Positions 10,250-19,544 of a stretch of DNA of 50,705 nucleotides are shown piece after piece. The stretch is from contig RDZD01000032.1 in NCBI GenBank assembly GCA_004293815.1, positions 1 through 50,705 on the forward strand. The letters are read 5' to 3'. A model generated the notes under the pieces. The model was not told the DNA's origin, made no database searches, and was given only the letters and a program-made list of their open reading frames with translations. Numbering within the stretch: position 1 is the stretch's first letter; every line of letters begins with the position of its first letter. Position numbers and translations under genes: made by a program. The DNA comes from Cytophagales bacterium. Lineage in GTDB: Bacteria; Bacteroidota; Bacteroidia; Cytophagales; Bernardetiaceae.

Positions 10250-10864
10250 TTAGGACTTAAGGGTAAAAGACTCGCAGAATTTTCCGAAAATAGGCATTTG
10301 GTCAAGCTCCAAGCTCTGGCCAATAGATTTGATTTTTTCAAGTTCTATTAGCAAAACTGTGTGCTCCAGAGCATTGCTCTGACTATCAATAAAAAATATG
10401 AGTTTAAGCATTTTGATTAGAAAATAGGGGGCATTCATGGCTACAACATTCCATTCCATTTGGCTCAAATCTTCTTTTAGTAGGAGTTCCTTAACCTCTA
10501 CCTGTTTGTTTAAAGAAAAATTGACAATTTCTTTAAGGGCATCATAGAGCATATCTTCTAAGTCGTCAAAGCCGCCCATGACCACAGAAAAGGCCGTAAA
10601 AGCTAAATCTGTACGCGCCAAACTACGACGACGTGTTAGAAATTTAAGTTTGTGTTCAAGGCTAAGCTCCTCAAAAATACTAACTTTACCATTAGCCAAG
10701 GCAATACCAATAGCAGGTGAAATAAGCACAACAGCGAGAATGTCTTGAATAGGAATCAATTGCAGTGACTCATTAACATCTGCCAAAACACCCCTAACCA
10801 TTATCAATTTTTGTTCTACGACACTGTCTAAGAGAAGCGTATTGATTTCTATATCGTTTAGCAT
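10250..10864 (-). CDS. Hypothetical protein, cytoplasmic
   Basis: A 204-residue protein with no signal peptide and no membrane segment. The N-terminus (IEINTLLLDSVVEQKLIMVRGVLADVNESLQLIPIQD) looks like a small alpha/beta domain, and the second half is leucine-rich and probably helical. I do not recognise the family. It precedes the TPR-protein gene on the same strand with a 142-bp gap, so cotranscription is possible but not shown. Confidence 0.55.
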   Translation of the reverse strand: MLNDIEINTLLLDSVVEQKLIMVRGVLADVNESLQLIPIQDILAVVLISPAIGIALANGKVSIFEELSLEHKLKFLTRRRSLARTDLAFTAFSVVMGGFDDLEDMLYDALKEIVNFSLNKQVEVKELLLKEDLSQMEWNVVAMNAPYFLIKMLKLIFFIDSQSNALEHTVLLIELEKIKSIGQSLELDQMPIFGKFCESFTLKS

Positions 10865-11185
10865 AGAGCTTATTCTGACATTTGAATAAAGGACAGATTC
10901 TAGTAATCAAATAACGTACAATTTTTTACAAATATAAAAAAATAGCGCAAAAAAACCAAGATAATAGCTTAAAAAGGCTTCAAAGTTTGTCTTTTTCTTA
11001 ATTAGATAGGATTAAAATCAGAGACTTCGCGCCATCAATTTTACAATTGCCTTTATCGGATAATCTTCAACAATCGTCGGTATTTATGATGTATTAGGCT
11101 AAATTTATGAGAATATTATCAAATAAAGTCAAAAATTTGTTTATTGCATTGCAAAAGAAAAGCAAGACACAGGCGCAAGTAAACC
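10865..11185. other. AT-rich divergent intergenic region
   Basis: About 320 bp between the divergent hypothetical gene and the K+ channel gene. It must hold both promoters, but no clear TTTG-N19-TAnnTTTG match was found. A 38-codon frame from ATG 11107 overlaps the channel start in another frame and resembles no known family. Confidence 0.4.
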
Positions 11186-12253
11186 ATGAGGAATTTAAAA
11201 AAGTGGATCAATACTCTCTTTGATGCACCAGGGCTTAATAAAATATCAGGCTTAGTGGTATTCATTAGCATTATTTTTTTGTTAATGATCACGGGACTGT
11301 GGTTTTTTGAGCATGAGTCTTTTTGGGACGCTGCTTGGCATGCTTGGCAAACTATGACCACAGTGGGTTATGGTGACATGCCCGCTCAAACTGCTGGTGG
11401 CAAAATTGTTATTGTAGGCTTTGGCACAATGGGCATAGCACTTTTGGGTGCGCTTTTTTCTGCTCTTTTCGATTATCGTCAATCGTTTATTAATCAAAAA
11501 CTGTTTGGTTTTATGGAAAATCCAATCAAAGGGGGGTATGTCATTTTTAACTTTCCTGGTGATTATAAAATGCTCAAAATCATACGTGAACTGCGTTCTT
11601 ATGAGCCAGAAGTAGGCATTTGTATTGTGGACAGTATTTTAGAAAAATTGCCCGAAAAAATCGCATTATTGCCCAATATTCACTTTGTGAAAGGCGAGAT
11701 TTTGGATAAAGACACCTATCAACGCGCTGGCATAGCCAATAACGAAGCGGTAGTCGTTTTTCCGTCTACGCCTGGCCAGCCAAGTTCAGACGGCATTACA
11801 CAAATGACTGTGTCGCTCATTAATAAATTCACAAAGAACAAAACCAGAGTGATTTATGTCTTGGTAGACCCTCGAAACTCTTGGATGTTTGAAGATTTGG
11901 CATGTACCAGAGTGTTTGAAAGCTTTGAGATACTGGCCATTGTGCAAGAATGTCAAGATGTTTATTCTGCAAGTGTGGCCGAAGATTTGCTCCTTAATAG
12001 CGGAGGGGCCAATATTAAGAGCGTGCGTCCTCAAAAAATTGTGGGTTGGAGTTGGTATGACTTTGTACACAAAACGCTTGAGCTAAATAAAAGAGCTGCT
12101 AAGGGATGTAATCCGTTGGCTATTATCAGAGACCATGAAAATATATTATGTCCTGCAAGCACAGAAAAAATACTAGCAAGTGATATGCTTTCAATTGTCG
12201 CTTTTAATGACTTTGAGTGGAGTAAATTTGAATCAGAACTTTTAACTGTTTGA
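11186..12253 (+). CDS. Two-TM potassium channel with RCK/TrkA-N-like domain
   Basis: Inner-membrane ion channel of the KcsA/MthK type. The 355 residues hold TM1 (about 22-42), a pore helix with the K+ selectivity filter TTVGYGD (58-64), TM2 (about 72-92), and a cytosolic Rossmann-like regulator domain. In the first beta-alpha turn the usual glycine-rich nucleotide-binding motif is replaced by YVIFNFPGDYKM (about 118-129), so NAD binding may be lost or changed. The fold otherwise continues with VGICIVDS and NIHFVKGEILDKDTYQRAGI. It is followed after 30 bp by a SpoIIE phosphatase gene and then folK on the same strand. Confidence 0.87.
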   Translation: MRNLKKWINTLFDAPGLNKISGLVVFISIIFLLMITGLWFFEHESFWDAAWHAWQTMTTVGYGDMPAQTAGGKIVIVGFGTMGIALLGALFSALFDYRQSFINQKLFGFMENPIKGGYVIFNFPGDYKMLKIIRELRSYEPEVGICIVDSILEKLPEKIALLPNIHFVKGEILDKDTYQRAGIANNEAVVVFPSTPGQPSSDGITQMTVSLINKFTKNKTRVIYVLVDPRNSWMFEDLACTRVFESFEILAIVQECQDVYSASVAEDLLLNSGGANIKSVRPQKIVGWSWYDFVHKTLELNKRAAKGCNPLAIIRDHENILCPASTEKILASDMLSIVAFNDFEWSKFESELLTV

Positions 12254-12283
12254 TATTTTAGCATTTAATTTGGTCAGGTAGTA

Positions 12284-14545
12284 ATGCTCAAAAAAATATA
12301 TAGCAAACTGGTGCTGTACTTTCTCCTGATAGGGATAGTACCTTTAGTTGTGCTTACCTTTTTGGGCGGTCAAAATACCAGCTCTATTCTCAATCAAAAA
12401 GTAACAGACCAATTGCTTTCGGTTCGCGAGGTCAAAAAGCGACAACTAAGAGAGTATTTTAAAAATTTAGAGCATGAAATAACCTTTTTATCTGAAAGCA
12501 AATTTGTCTTGGAGGCCTTCAAAGACCTCAAAGATGGCTTCATGGGCACTCAGTGGAAAGTAGAAGAACTGGAGAACATGCGAGCGGATTTGAGAAAGTA
12601 CTATACCTCTGAGTTTGTCAAGAAAATACATCTTTCTCCATCCGAAAAGCCCGACTCTATTGTGCTGGAGGCTTTTCCTAGCTTGGACAGAAGTATCTAT
12701 TTTCAGTGGCTCTATCTTTGTGATACCACCAATACGCATCTGAATACACCTTTTAATGAGGCTCAAGAAAAACACATTTCAGGTTTGGCCGACTTCGTGA
12801 ATAAATTTTCACATTACGACTTGTTTCTGGTGGACAACACCAGCGGGTTTGTATTGTTCTCTTTGCTCAAAGAAATAGATTTTGGAGCTAACCTTCGCAC
12901 TGGTAAGCTCGCTAAAACCGCTCTGGGTGATGCATTCCGAAAAACCCAAGCCGCAAGCAGCCCCAATACGGTTGTTTTGACCGACTTCACAACTTATTTG
13001 CCTTCTTTCCGCTTTCCTGCCATGTTTGTGGCTGCCCCCATATTTGACGGCACGCGGAATGTAGGGACTGTCATACTGCAAATACCAGTTTCGGATATCA
13101 ACAACATTATGACTGGCTCAAATGGCTGGCAATCTGACGGCTTAGGAACATCTGGCGAATGTTATCTGGTGGGTAATGATTACAAAATGAGAAGTGATTC
13201 TAGATTTTTGCTGCAAAGCAAAAAGAATTTTTTGGACTCCGCCCGCCAGCAAGGCGCGGAGCCTGATCTGATAGACAAAATGAATTTTTATAACACCTCA
13301 ATCCTTTTTCAGAAAGTTCAAACCAAGTCTGTGGATCGCGCTCTAAAAGGGCATTCAGACACTAAAGTGATTAAGAACTATCAGAATAACAATGTCTTGA
13401 GTTCTTACTCCCCCGTTGAAATTGAGGGGTTGAACTGGGTGATGGTGGCAGAAATCAGTTTAGAAGAGTTCCATAAACCTGTTGATATGTTTAACCGACG
13501 TGTGTTCATGTGGGTATGGCTAGTCATTTTGGTTATTATTCTGATTGTTAGAACCATTGCGGCGGGTTTTTCCAAGCCTATACTTGCACTTGTCAAAGGC
13601 ACAGAAGCTATAGGGCAAGGTGATCTCAGTGTGCGTGTTCTGGCCAGTACCTCTGATGAGATAGGAACTCTAACAGACTCTTTCAATAAAATGGCCGCGG
13701 ATCTGCAAGTGAAACAAGAAGAAATTCAACAGCAGAAAACAGCCATAGAAAGCCGAAACAAGCAAATACAGAATGCTTACAACAAAATTAGGAGCAGTAT
13801 ACAGTATGCTAGGCGGATTCAAGACGCGCTTTTGCCTCAAATGAACCTTATCAAGATGCATCTGCCTGACTCTTTTGTGATGTATAAGCCTCGCGATATT
13901 GTTTCTGGTGACTTTTATTGGTTTACCAAAACAGAAGACCACAAATTGATAGTTGCGGCTGTAGACTGTACTGGACATGGCGTACCAGGAGCTTTTATGT
14001 CTATGCTGGGCGATGCGTATTTGAGTCAAATCATACACGGACGACGAATCACAGAGGCAGACAATATATTGAATGCTTTGCATATAGCGGTATCAGATGG
14101 TCTTAAGCAGCAAGAAACTGACAACCGAGATGGCATGGACTTGGCTCTATGCGTCATAGACACTCAAGAACGTAAACTTACTTTTGCGGGTGCTAAAAAC
14201 CCTCTTGTTTACGTCAAAAACCAAGAACTTAATCTTGTCAAAGGCCATCTTATGCCTATAGGGGGCGCGAGTACACCCGAAGAGCACAGTAGAGTATTTG
14301 TATCTCAAGAAATTCTTTTAGAAGACGAGCCTACCCCTTTCTATATTTTTTCGGATGGTTACCAAGATCAGTTTGGCGGTGAAAAAAACCGAAAATTTAT
14401 GATAAGAAGGTTTAAAGAATTAATTTTGGCCAACTATCATTTGCCTATGGAAGAGCAACAAGATGTTTATGAGCTGGCCATAGAAAAATGGATGTCTGGA
14501 CATGAGCAAATAGACGATATTCTGGTAATTGGCTTTAAGATTTAA
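12284..14545 (+). CDS. Membrane sensor with HAMP and SpoIIE-type PP2C phosphatase
   Basis: A 753-residue sensor. TM1 is at about 8-29, a large periplasmic Cache-like region runs to about 404, and TM2 (FMWVWLVILVIILIVRTIAAGF) is at about 406-428. A HAMP domain (GLSVR-like GDLSVRVLASTSDEIG), a coiled coil to about 510 and a C-terminal PP2C/SpoIIE phosphatase (about 535-753) follow. Metal-site motifs are visible: VDCTGHGVPGAFMS near 561, DGMDLALC near 616, FSDGYQDQFGG near 689, QIDDILVIGF at the end. Such phosphatases dephosphorylate anti-anti-sigma or Sia-type switch proteins. No such partner is adjacent. It sits 30 bp after the K+ channel gene and 20 bp before folK. Confidence 0.9.
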   Translation: MLKKIYSKLVLYFLLIGIVPLVVLTFLGGQNTSSILNQKVTDQLLSVREVKKRQLREYFKNLEHEITFLSESKFVLEAFKDLKDGFMGTQWKVEELENMRADLRKYYTSEFVKKIHLSPSEKPDSIVLEAFPSLDRSIYFQWLYLCDTTNTHLNTPFNEAQEKHISGLADFVNKFSHYDLFLVDNTSGFVLFSLLKEIDFGANLRTGKLAKTALGDAFRKTQAASSPNTVVLTDFTTYLPSFRFPAMFVAAPIFDGTRNVGTVILQIPVSDINNIMTGSNGWQSDGLGTSGECYLVGNDYKMRSDSRFLLQSKKNFLDSARQQGAEPDLIDKMNFYNTSILFQKVQTKSVDRALKGHSDTKVIKNYQNNNVLSSYSPVEIEGLNWVMVAEISLEEFHKPVDMFNRRVFMWVWLVILVIILIVRTIAAGFSKPILALVKGTEAIGQGDLSVRVLASTSDEIGTLTDSFNKMAADLQVKQEEIQQQKTAIESRNKQIQNAYNKIRSSIQYARRIQDALLPQMNLIKMHLPDSFVMYKPRDIVSGDFYWFTKTEDHKLIVAAVDCTGHGVPGAFMSMLGDAYLSQIIHGRRITEADNILNALHIAVSDGLKQQETDNRDGMDLALCVIDTQERKLTFAGAKNPLVYVKNQELNLVKGHLMPIGGASTPEEHSRVFVSQEILLEDEPTPFYIFSDGYQDQFGGEKNRKFMIRRFKELILANYHLPMEEQQDVYELAIEKWMSGHEQIDDILVIGFKI

Positions 14546-14565
14546 ACAAAACAGACCCAAAAAAC

Positions 14566-15126
14566 GTGCGCGAAACAGAAGTTTTTTTAGGATTGGGCAG
14601 TAATTTAGGTAATAGAGCCTTCTTTTTGGCCAAAGCCATAGAAAAGCTACAAGCCATGAAGATAGAGATTTTAGCCTCGTCTGCCGTTTATGAAACTGAA
14701 CCTTGGGGCAGTGTGTCGCAGCCTAATTATCTCAACATGGTGGTTCAAATCACCTCCCCCTTTTCGCCTGAAGAGCTTCTTGACATTACCCAAAAAATTG
14801 AGCTAAGCATGGGACGTACTAGGCTCAAAAAGTGGTCAGCACGAACTATAGACATTGATCTGTTGTATTTTGGGCAGATTCAGCTGCAAACTGAGCATCT
14901 CACGCTGCCCCATCCCTCACTTCACAAAAGACGTTTTGTGTTGGTGCCGCTGGCTGAAATAGCCCCTAGATTTAAGTGTAAAAGTTTATTTTATAGCAAT
15001 TTAGAGCTTCTTGCTCAATGCGACGACTTACTCCCCGTTTGGCGTTATGAGCAGACTTTAGAAGAGCTTATAGGTGCACACAACGGCACAGAACCTATAC
15101 TTTGTTGTGACAGAAAAGCAGTCTAA
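14566..15126 (+). CDS. folK: 6-hydroxymethyl-7,8-dihydropterin pyrophosphokinase
   Basis: Folate pathway enzyme that transfers pyrophosphate from ATP to 6-hydroxymethyl-dihydropterin. The 186 residues start at a GTG codon (14566-14568) that gives the canonical opening EVFLGLGSNLGNR. Also seen are AVYETEPWG, the HPPK signature ARTIDIDLLYFG near residues 95-106, and LPHPSLHKRRFVLVPLAEIAP. The C-terminal tail of about 50 residues is a little longer than in E. coli, as is common in Bacteroidota. Twenty base pairs separate it from the phosphatase gene upstream. Confidence 0.95.
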   Translation: MRETEVFLGLGSNLGNRAFFLAKAIEKLQAMKIEILASSAVYETEPWGSVSQPNYLNMVVQITSPFSPEELLDITQKIELSMGRTRLKKWSARTIDIDLLYFGQIQLQTEHLTLPHPSLHKRRFVLVPLAEIAPRFKCKSLFYSNLELLAQCDDLLPVWRYEQTLEELIGAHNGTEPILCCDRKAV

Positions 15127-15137
15127 TCCAGCCAGAA

Positions 15138-15539
15138 TCATAAAAACCGCGCTTGGATATCAGGTGTGGGCATACGGCAAGCGTCGCGCTTCCCAAAAAT
15201 TTTGTAGCGATTTCTAGCGATGATATCGTAAAAAAAATCGCGTATAAAAGCAGGAACTATTTTTAAAAGCAAAGCGGCACGCCAAATACCACCCAAATCT
15301 TGAAAAAGCGATAAGGCAGCATCTGATTTGACAAGTAAATTGCTCTCACGTAAATAAATGAACGTGCTAAAGTTTTGTGTGTCAAAATGATATTGGCGAA
15401 GGAGAGTTTGCCCAAATTCAGACTGTAGGGACGCAAAATGAATCCTTTTTTGTTTGTCATGGTCTATGATAAAGTTTACAAGGCCATTGCAGGCATTGCA
15501 AACGCCATCAAAAAGCAAAATATGTGATTTGGGATACAT
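15138..15539 (-). CDS. DCC-family thiol-disulfide oxidoreductase (DUF393)
   Basis: A 133-residue thioredoxin-like protein of the DCC family. The defining motif DGVCNACN is at residues 11-18 with the CxxC cysteines C14 and C17, and the first strand SHILLF precedes it. The family includes YuxK. Its electron partner is not known. It lies 17 bp past the GAF/PAS sensor stop on the same strand and may share its transcript. It converges with folK. Confidence 0.88.
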   Translation of the reverse strand: MYPKSHILLFDGVCNACNGLVNFIIDHDKQKRIHFASLQSEFGQTLLRQYHFDTQNFSTFIYLRESNLLVKSDAALSLFQDLGGIWRAALLLKIVPAFIRDFFYDIIARNRYKIFGKRDACRMPTPDIQARFL

Positions 15540-15556
15540 TTTTAAGAGGGATTAAA

Positions 15557-17500
15557 TTATCTCAAAGCCATAGTAAGTGAGTATTTTATTTCTTGATTAA
15601 GCTCAATCTTGCTCACACTGAGCCAAAGTTCTATGGCTTGTCGGTCTTTTCGGAACGCCTGTATAGTAGAAAATGACACACTGAGTTTATCTTCGCGTGC
15701 GTGCTTGGCCAAGTTCTGTAAACTGGGAATAAGCCTAGAAACAGGCAGCCCCTTAACTTCGTTTTTAGAAAAACCAAACACCACAATGCTGTTGCTGTTG
15801 AGCATTTCTATGATACCATTTTCGTTGGTGATAATAACTGCACAAGAATTATCCTCCACAAAGTGAGCCTGAACTTCCAACTGCGCTTTTGTACCTTCCA
15901 GTTGCTTTTCTAGTTCTTCGCGTGTGGCCAAGAGTTCTTCGGTATTCTGACGCAGCTCCTCTTCCTGGGCATTCATTCGCTCGGCACTTTCTCTGGTTTC
16001 TTGTAGCAAACGCGATGTTTTTTGAGCATTGAGTACATTGCCCAACACAGAAGCCAATATTTCACCCACTCGTTCCAACAAAATCAACTTGCGTTCATCC
16101 ATTAACTCGATAGAAGCTAGCTCCATCACGCCCAAAAGCGTATTTTGGTTTTTAATAGGCACAAGAGCTAAAGAACTTGGCACAGCCTCGCCCAGACCAG
16201 ACGCTAGTTCAAGATAAAGCGGAGGCAAATCAGTTATATAAAGGAGTTCACCGTCGCGGGCTACTTCACCAATCAAGCCTTCGCCCTTTTCCAACTCTTT
16301 AGTAATCATTTTTTTGCGGCCGTAAGCATAACAAGCCGTCATAACAAGAGTGTCGTTTTCAGACAATATAAAAATGCCACCTTGCTGACAGCCCACATAA
16401 GTTACAATTTGCTCTAGAATGGCTTCACAAAGCAAGTTCGTATTATCGTTATGAAGGCGTGAAGTATCGGCAATAAGGGCAGTCCCTTGGGCTATCCAAT
16501 TGCGTTTTTTCTCTTGTTCTGCCACATTTCTAAGGCTCACCCTCATTTGCGTGAGAGCTTCTCCTATTTCGCCATTGTTGAAGAATGTACTCACCTCGTC
16601 TTCAAAATTGCCGTTTTTAACTTCATTGGCAAAGTTCTTAATTCCACGAAGCTGTTCGCTAAGTTGCTCTATGTCTAAAATAATATCATTAAACTCGTTG
16701 CGCGTATGTATAGTTTGGGTGGGTAAATTTCCTTTTTTGAGTGTACTGATGTAATTTCGTACCAGTTCTATGTTCTCCACCAAAGAAGAAAGCGCATTGC
16801 GACTCCAATAAAGAGCCACCCCCGTAACTATCAAAAAGAAAATTCCAAATTGCCAATAAAGGCTTTTGATTTGCTCGCTTAAACTCAGCAATTGCAAACG
16901 GGATTTGGCTTGGTAAGCGTCTGCAAGCTCGTCACAGTTGCTACTCACACGATGACAAATAGGCAATAAAACATTGATTAAAAAACTCTTTCTTTGCTCA
17001 ATTGTTACGTCATCGAGATTATTGATTTCGTATCTAAACTTATTGTAGTCTGTTTCTATACTCGTTACTTTAGGGTCGGTGTTGGTATTTGTAGCCAAAG
17101 TGGCTATTTGCAGAGCCATCACATGCTCCTTGGCTTGAGTTTCTGCATGATCGAGGGCGCGATTGAGGTATATTTCCTGACCTATGGCTATAAAAATAGA
17201 AATTTGGGACATACTGTAGCTCATAGCAGAAGCTGTTTGGTCAGCATGGTACTCTATGGCTTGATATTGCTCTTGAATAATGGTTTCTTCTTTAAAAAGA
17301 ATTGCAATGCTGAAAGCGGCATAAGCCAAAGAAAAACCAATACAAGAAATCATAACCCAAAAAGCTATGCGGAGTTTACCTTGCAACTTATAAGGCGATA
17401 CTTTTTCGCTTACCTCCACCACTTGCTGGCTCACTTGCTGCGCCATCTGCTGGGCTGCTTGTGCGGCTTGCAAGCCAATTTTAGGACTGTTGGGTTTCAT
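15557..17500 (-). CDS. Membrane HAMP-GAF-PAS sensor without output domain
   Basis: A 647-residue protein from ATG 17498-17500. The frame also allows ATG 17597-17599 with 33 more residues, so the start is uncertain. Order: a Gln/Ala-rich amphipathic tail, TM1 near residues 43-67, a periplasmic four-helix-like region, TM2 near 215-235, HAMP (NEFNDIILDIEQLSEQL), a GAF domain starting NWIAQGTALIADTS near 333, a coiled coil full of EELRQNTEELLATREELEKQ, and a PAS domain (about 545-647). No kinase, phosphatase or cyclase follows. The layout copies the sensory part of the SiaA-like protein at 33104-36556, so it may act through a partner protein. Confidence 0.8.
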   Translation of the reverse strand: MKPNSPKIGLQAAQAAQQMAQQVSQQVVEVSEKVSPYKLQGKLRIAFWVMISCIGFSLAYAAFSIAILFKEETIIQEQYQAIEYHADQTASAMSYSMSQISIFIAIGQEIYLNRALDHAETQAKEHVMALQIATLATNTNTDPKVTSIETDYNKFRYEINNLDDVTIEQRKSFLINVLLPICHRVSSNCDELADAYQAKSRLQLLSLSEQIKSLYWQFGIFFLIVTGVALYWSRNALSSLVENIELVRNYISTLKKGNLPTQTIHTRNEFNDIILDIEQLSEQLRGIKNFANEVKNGNFEDEVSTFFNNGEIGEALTQMRVSLRNVAEQEKKRNWIAQGTALIADTSRLHNDNTNLLCEAILEQIVTYVGCQQGGIFILSENDTLVMTACYAYGRKKMITKELEKGEGLIGEVARDGELLYITDLPPLYLELASGLGEAVPSSLALVPIKNQNTLLGVMELASIELMDERKLILLERVGEILASVLGNVLNAQKTSRLLQETRESAERMNAQEEELRQNTEELLATREELEKQLEGTKAQLEVQAHFVEDNSCAVIITNENGIIEMLNSNSIVVFGFSKNEVKGLPVSRLIPSLQNLAKHAREDKLSVSFSTIQAFRKDRQAIELWLSVSKIELNQEIKYSLTMALR

Positions 17501-17808
17501 AAATTTGATTTCCAAGAGCAATAAAGATAAATCCTTTGATGAGATGTTGGAAAAGTTGTGGCCTAAAAAGGCTTGTAACATTGATAAAAGCCTTTTCAAA
17601 GCGGAAAGTTAAGCTATTTTTTTTATAAACTTATTCCAGCGTCTTATAAAAATATTTTTCAGAACAGACTACTGCTTATTTGTGCGCCGTGAGTTCAAAA
17701 TAAAGATGTTTTGGATAAGCATACAGATAAAACTTGGAAATTTCTGTTTGTTTATTTTTATTTGAAACACAAATTTATAGCCGCCCAAAGCTGCAACACA
17801 AATACAAT

Positions 17809-18567
17809 ATGATTTTTAAACGCGACATACTAGGGCAAATTATCTGGCTCAAAAGGCTTGTGATAGGTTTGGTAGGGATTATCACTTACACCCGATTTTA
17901 TAAAGTAAACAAAGTGGCTATTAATGGGATAGAAATTCTAAATAAATTACCCAATCAAAATGTGCTTTTTGTATCCAATCACCAAACCTATTTTGCGGAC
18001 GTGATGGTCATGTATCATATTTTTTGCCGACTCAAAAACAAGTTTGATCAATACAAAAAGTCATGGACTTATCTCCTCAGCCCTCGTACCGAAAGCTTTT
18101 TTATAGCAGCAGAAGAAACTATGCATAAAGGCGGTCTTATTCCTAAAGTACTCGCGTATGCGGGTGCTATCACCGTAAAAAGAAGCTGGCGAAGTGAGGG
18201 CAAAAACGTGGCTAGAGAGTTAGACACCGCGGGTGTAGACAAAATCCATTTAGCTCTAAAAAGCGGCTGGGTTATCAGTTTCCCTCAGGGAACTACCAGT
18301 CCATACGCGCCCATACGTAAAGGCACAGCACATCTCATCAAAGATAACAAGCCTCTTGTAGTACCTGTAGTGATAGATGGCTTTCGCCGAGCATTTGACA
18401 AAAAGGGCATGAAATATAAAAAAAAGGGCACTACATTACAAATTCGCTTTAAAGAACCCCTACAACTCAACTACGAAGAAGATAACCAAACAATCATAGA
18501 GCTTGTCAAACAGGCTATAGAACAAGAAGATACTATGCTAGAATATAAACAAATGACTAAAAAATAA
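17809..18567 (+). CDS. 1-acyl-glycerol-3-phosphate acyltransferase (PlsC-like)
   Basis: Membrane-associated acyltransferase of phospholipid synthesis, probably acylating lysophosphatidate. The ATG at 17809 gives 252 residues starting MIFKRDILGQIIWLKRLV, which places a hydrophobic helix first. An ATG at 17734 in frame would add 25 unlikely residues. The catalytic block is VSNHQTYFADVMV, which has His and Asp five residues apart instead of the usual four. The glycerol-phosphate motif is FPQGTTSPYAPIRKGTAHL near residue 160, followed by VVPVVIDGFRRAF. Isolated gene on this strand. Confidence 0.87.
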   Translation: MIFKRDILGQIIWLKRLVIGLVGIITYTRFYKVNKVAINGIEILNKLPNQNVLFVSNHQTYFADVMVMYHIFCRLKNKFDQYKKSWTYLLSPRTESFFIAAEETMHKGGLIPKVLAYAGAITVKRSWRSEGKNVARELDTAGVDKIHLALKSGWVISFPQGTTSPYAPIRKGTAHLIKDNKPLVVPVVIDGFRRAFDKKGMKYKKKGTTLQIRFKEPLQLNYEEDNQTIIELVKQAIEQEDTMLEYKQMTKK

Positions 18568-18708
18568 ATGATATACGCTTAAGCTTTGATAAGGAAAGCT
18601 GTTGCTACGCAAACAAAAATGTGCTTTTTATAAAAGTAACTGAACAAAGAAACTGATAAATACGTTTCTTTGTTGTAGTATTTTTTTACACACAAAAATA
18701 TCTTAATC

Positions 18709-19467
18709 ATGCTGCTGCACAGAAATATTGTTTGGTTGCCATTATGTTTAGCTTTGCTTTTAATGCTTGCTTTTAGTGGCTCATTTGGTCTCAAAGCCCA
18801 AGGACATTTTACAATTGGCCCAAGAATGGGTATTCCTAGCGGCGAGTTTGCTCAAAATGTGGACAGAACAGGCTTTGGCATTGGCGCATCTGGCCTCTTT
18901 CCTATTGGTGGAAACAAATCACCTCTTTTGATAGGCGGCGAAGCGCAATACATGCTTTATGGACGCAACACCATTGTACGTGAGAATACATTTTTTGGAC
19001 TCACACAACGCTACCGAATAGCTACCAATAACAATTTTGCCTCTCTCAATGCTGTAGCGCGCCTCAAGCCTAATCTTGATCGTTATTTAGTAGAGCCTTA
19101 TATTGATGGTATCATCGGGATTAATTTCTTTTACACCAACACGGTTATTACCGACATCACCAATCAAAATAACAATAATAACAATGACGATGATAACGTC
19201 AATAACAGCAACACCACCCGCGAAAAAAGCGATAACACGCTTTGCTATGGGGGGGCTGTGGGCATGCTTATAGGCAGAGGACCTGTAAGACTTGATTTAC
19301 GCTGTATTTATATGTTGGGTGGTACAGCTACTTACGTGGATGCTAAAAGTGTGCGCATTGATCCTGATGCTAATGGTGGTCAGGGCGAAGTGTATTTTAG
19401 CACGGTTACCTCCAGAACAGATATGTTTATGCCTGTTATTGGAGTAACCTTTATGTTTGGCCAGTAG
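18709..19467 (+). CDS. Outer-membrane beta-barrel protein
   Basis: A 252-residue protein with a signal peptide (about 1-31, ending LKAQG) and alternating hydrophobic/polar strands typical of small eight-stranded barrels (HFTIGPRMGIPSGEF, GFGIGASGLFPIG, DMFMPVIGVTFMFGQ at the C-terminus, ending in an aromatic-rich strand). One loop near residues 150-166 is almost pure Asn/Asp, probably surface-exposed. No specific function can be assigned. A strong terminator follows at 19491. Confidence 0.8.
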   Translation: MLLHRNIVWLPLCLALLLMLAFSGSFGLKAQGHFTIGPRMGIPSGEFAQNVDRTGFGIGASGLFPIGGNKSPLLIGGEAQYMLYGRNTIVRENTFFGLTQRYRIATNNNFASLNAVARLKPNLDRYLVEPYIDGIIGINFFYTNTVITDITNQNNNNNNDDDNVNNSNTTREKSDNTLCYGGAVGMLIGRGPVRLDLRCIYMLGGTATYVDAKSVRIDPDANGGQGEVYFSTVTSRTDMFMPVIGVTFMFGQ

Positions 19468-19490
19468 TCATATTAGCAAAAAGTTAATTC

Positions 19491-19530
19491 AAAAGACCAC
19501 CAGTTTTATAGAATGGTGGTCTTTTGTTTT
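19491..19530. terminator. Bidirectional terminator
   Basis: A perfect 12-bp stem (19491-19502 with 19514-19525) begins with AAAA and ends with TTTT, so both RNA strands have U tails. It lies between the convergent barrel gene and the T9SS mini-protein gene and can end both. Confidence 0.85.
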
Positions 19531-19544
19531 GGTTGAAAACAACC

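Noticed and set aside
16994..17524. 176-codon plus-strand frame inside the GAF/PAS sensor gene
   Set aside because: Antisense shadow of the sensor gene. The Leu/His-rich end is the complement of the Gln/Ala-rich tail.
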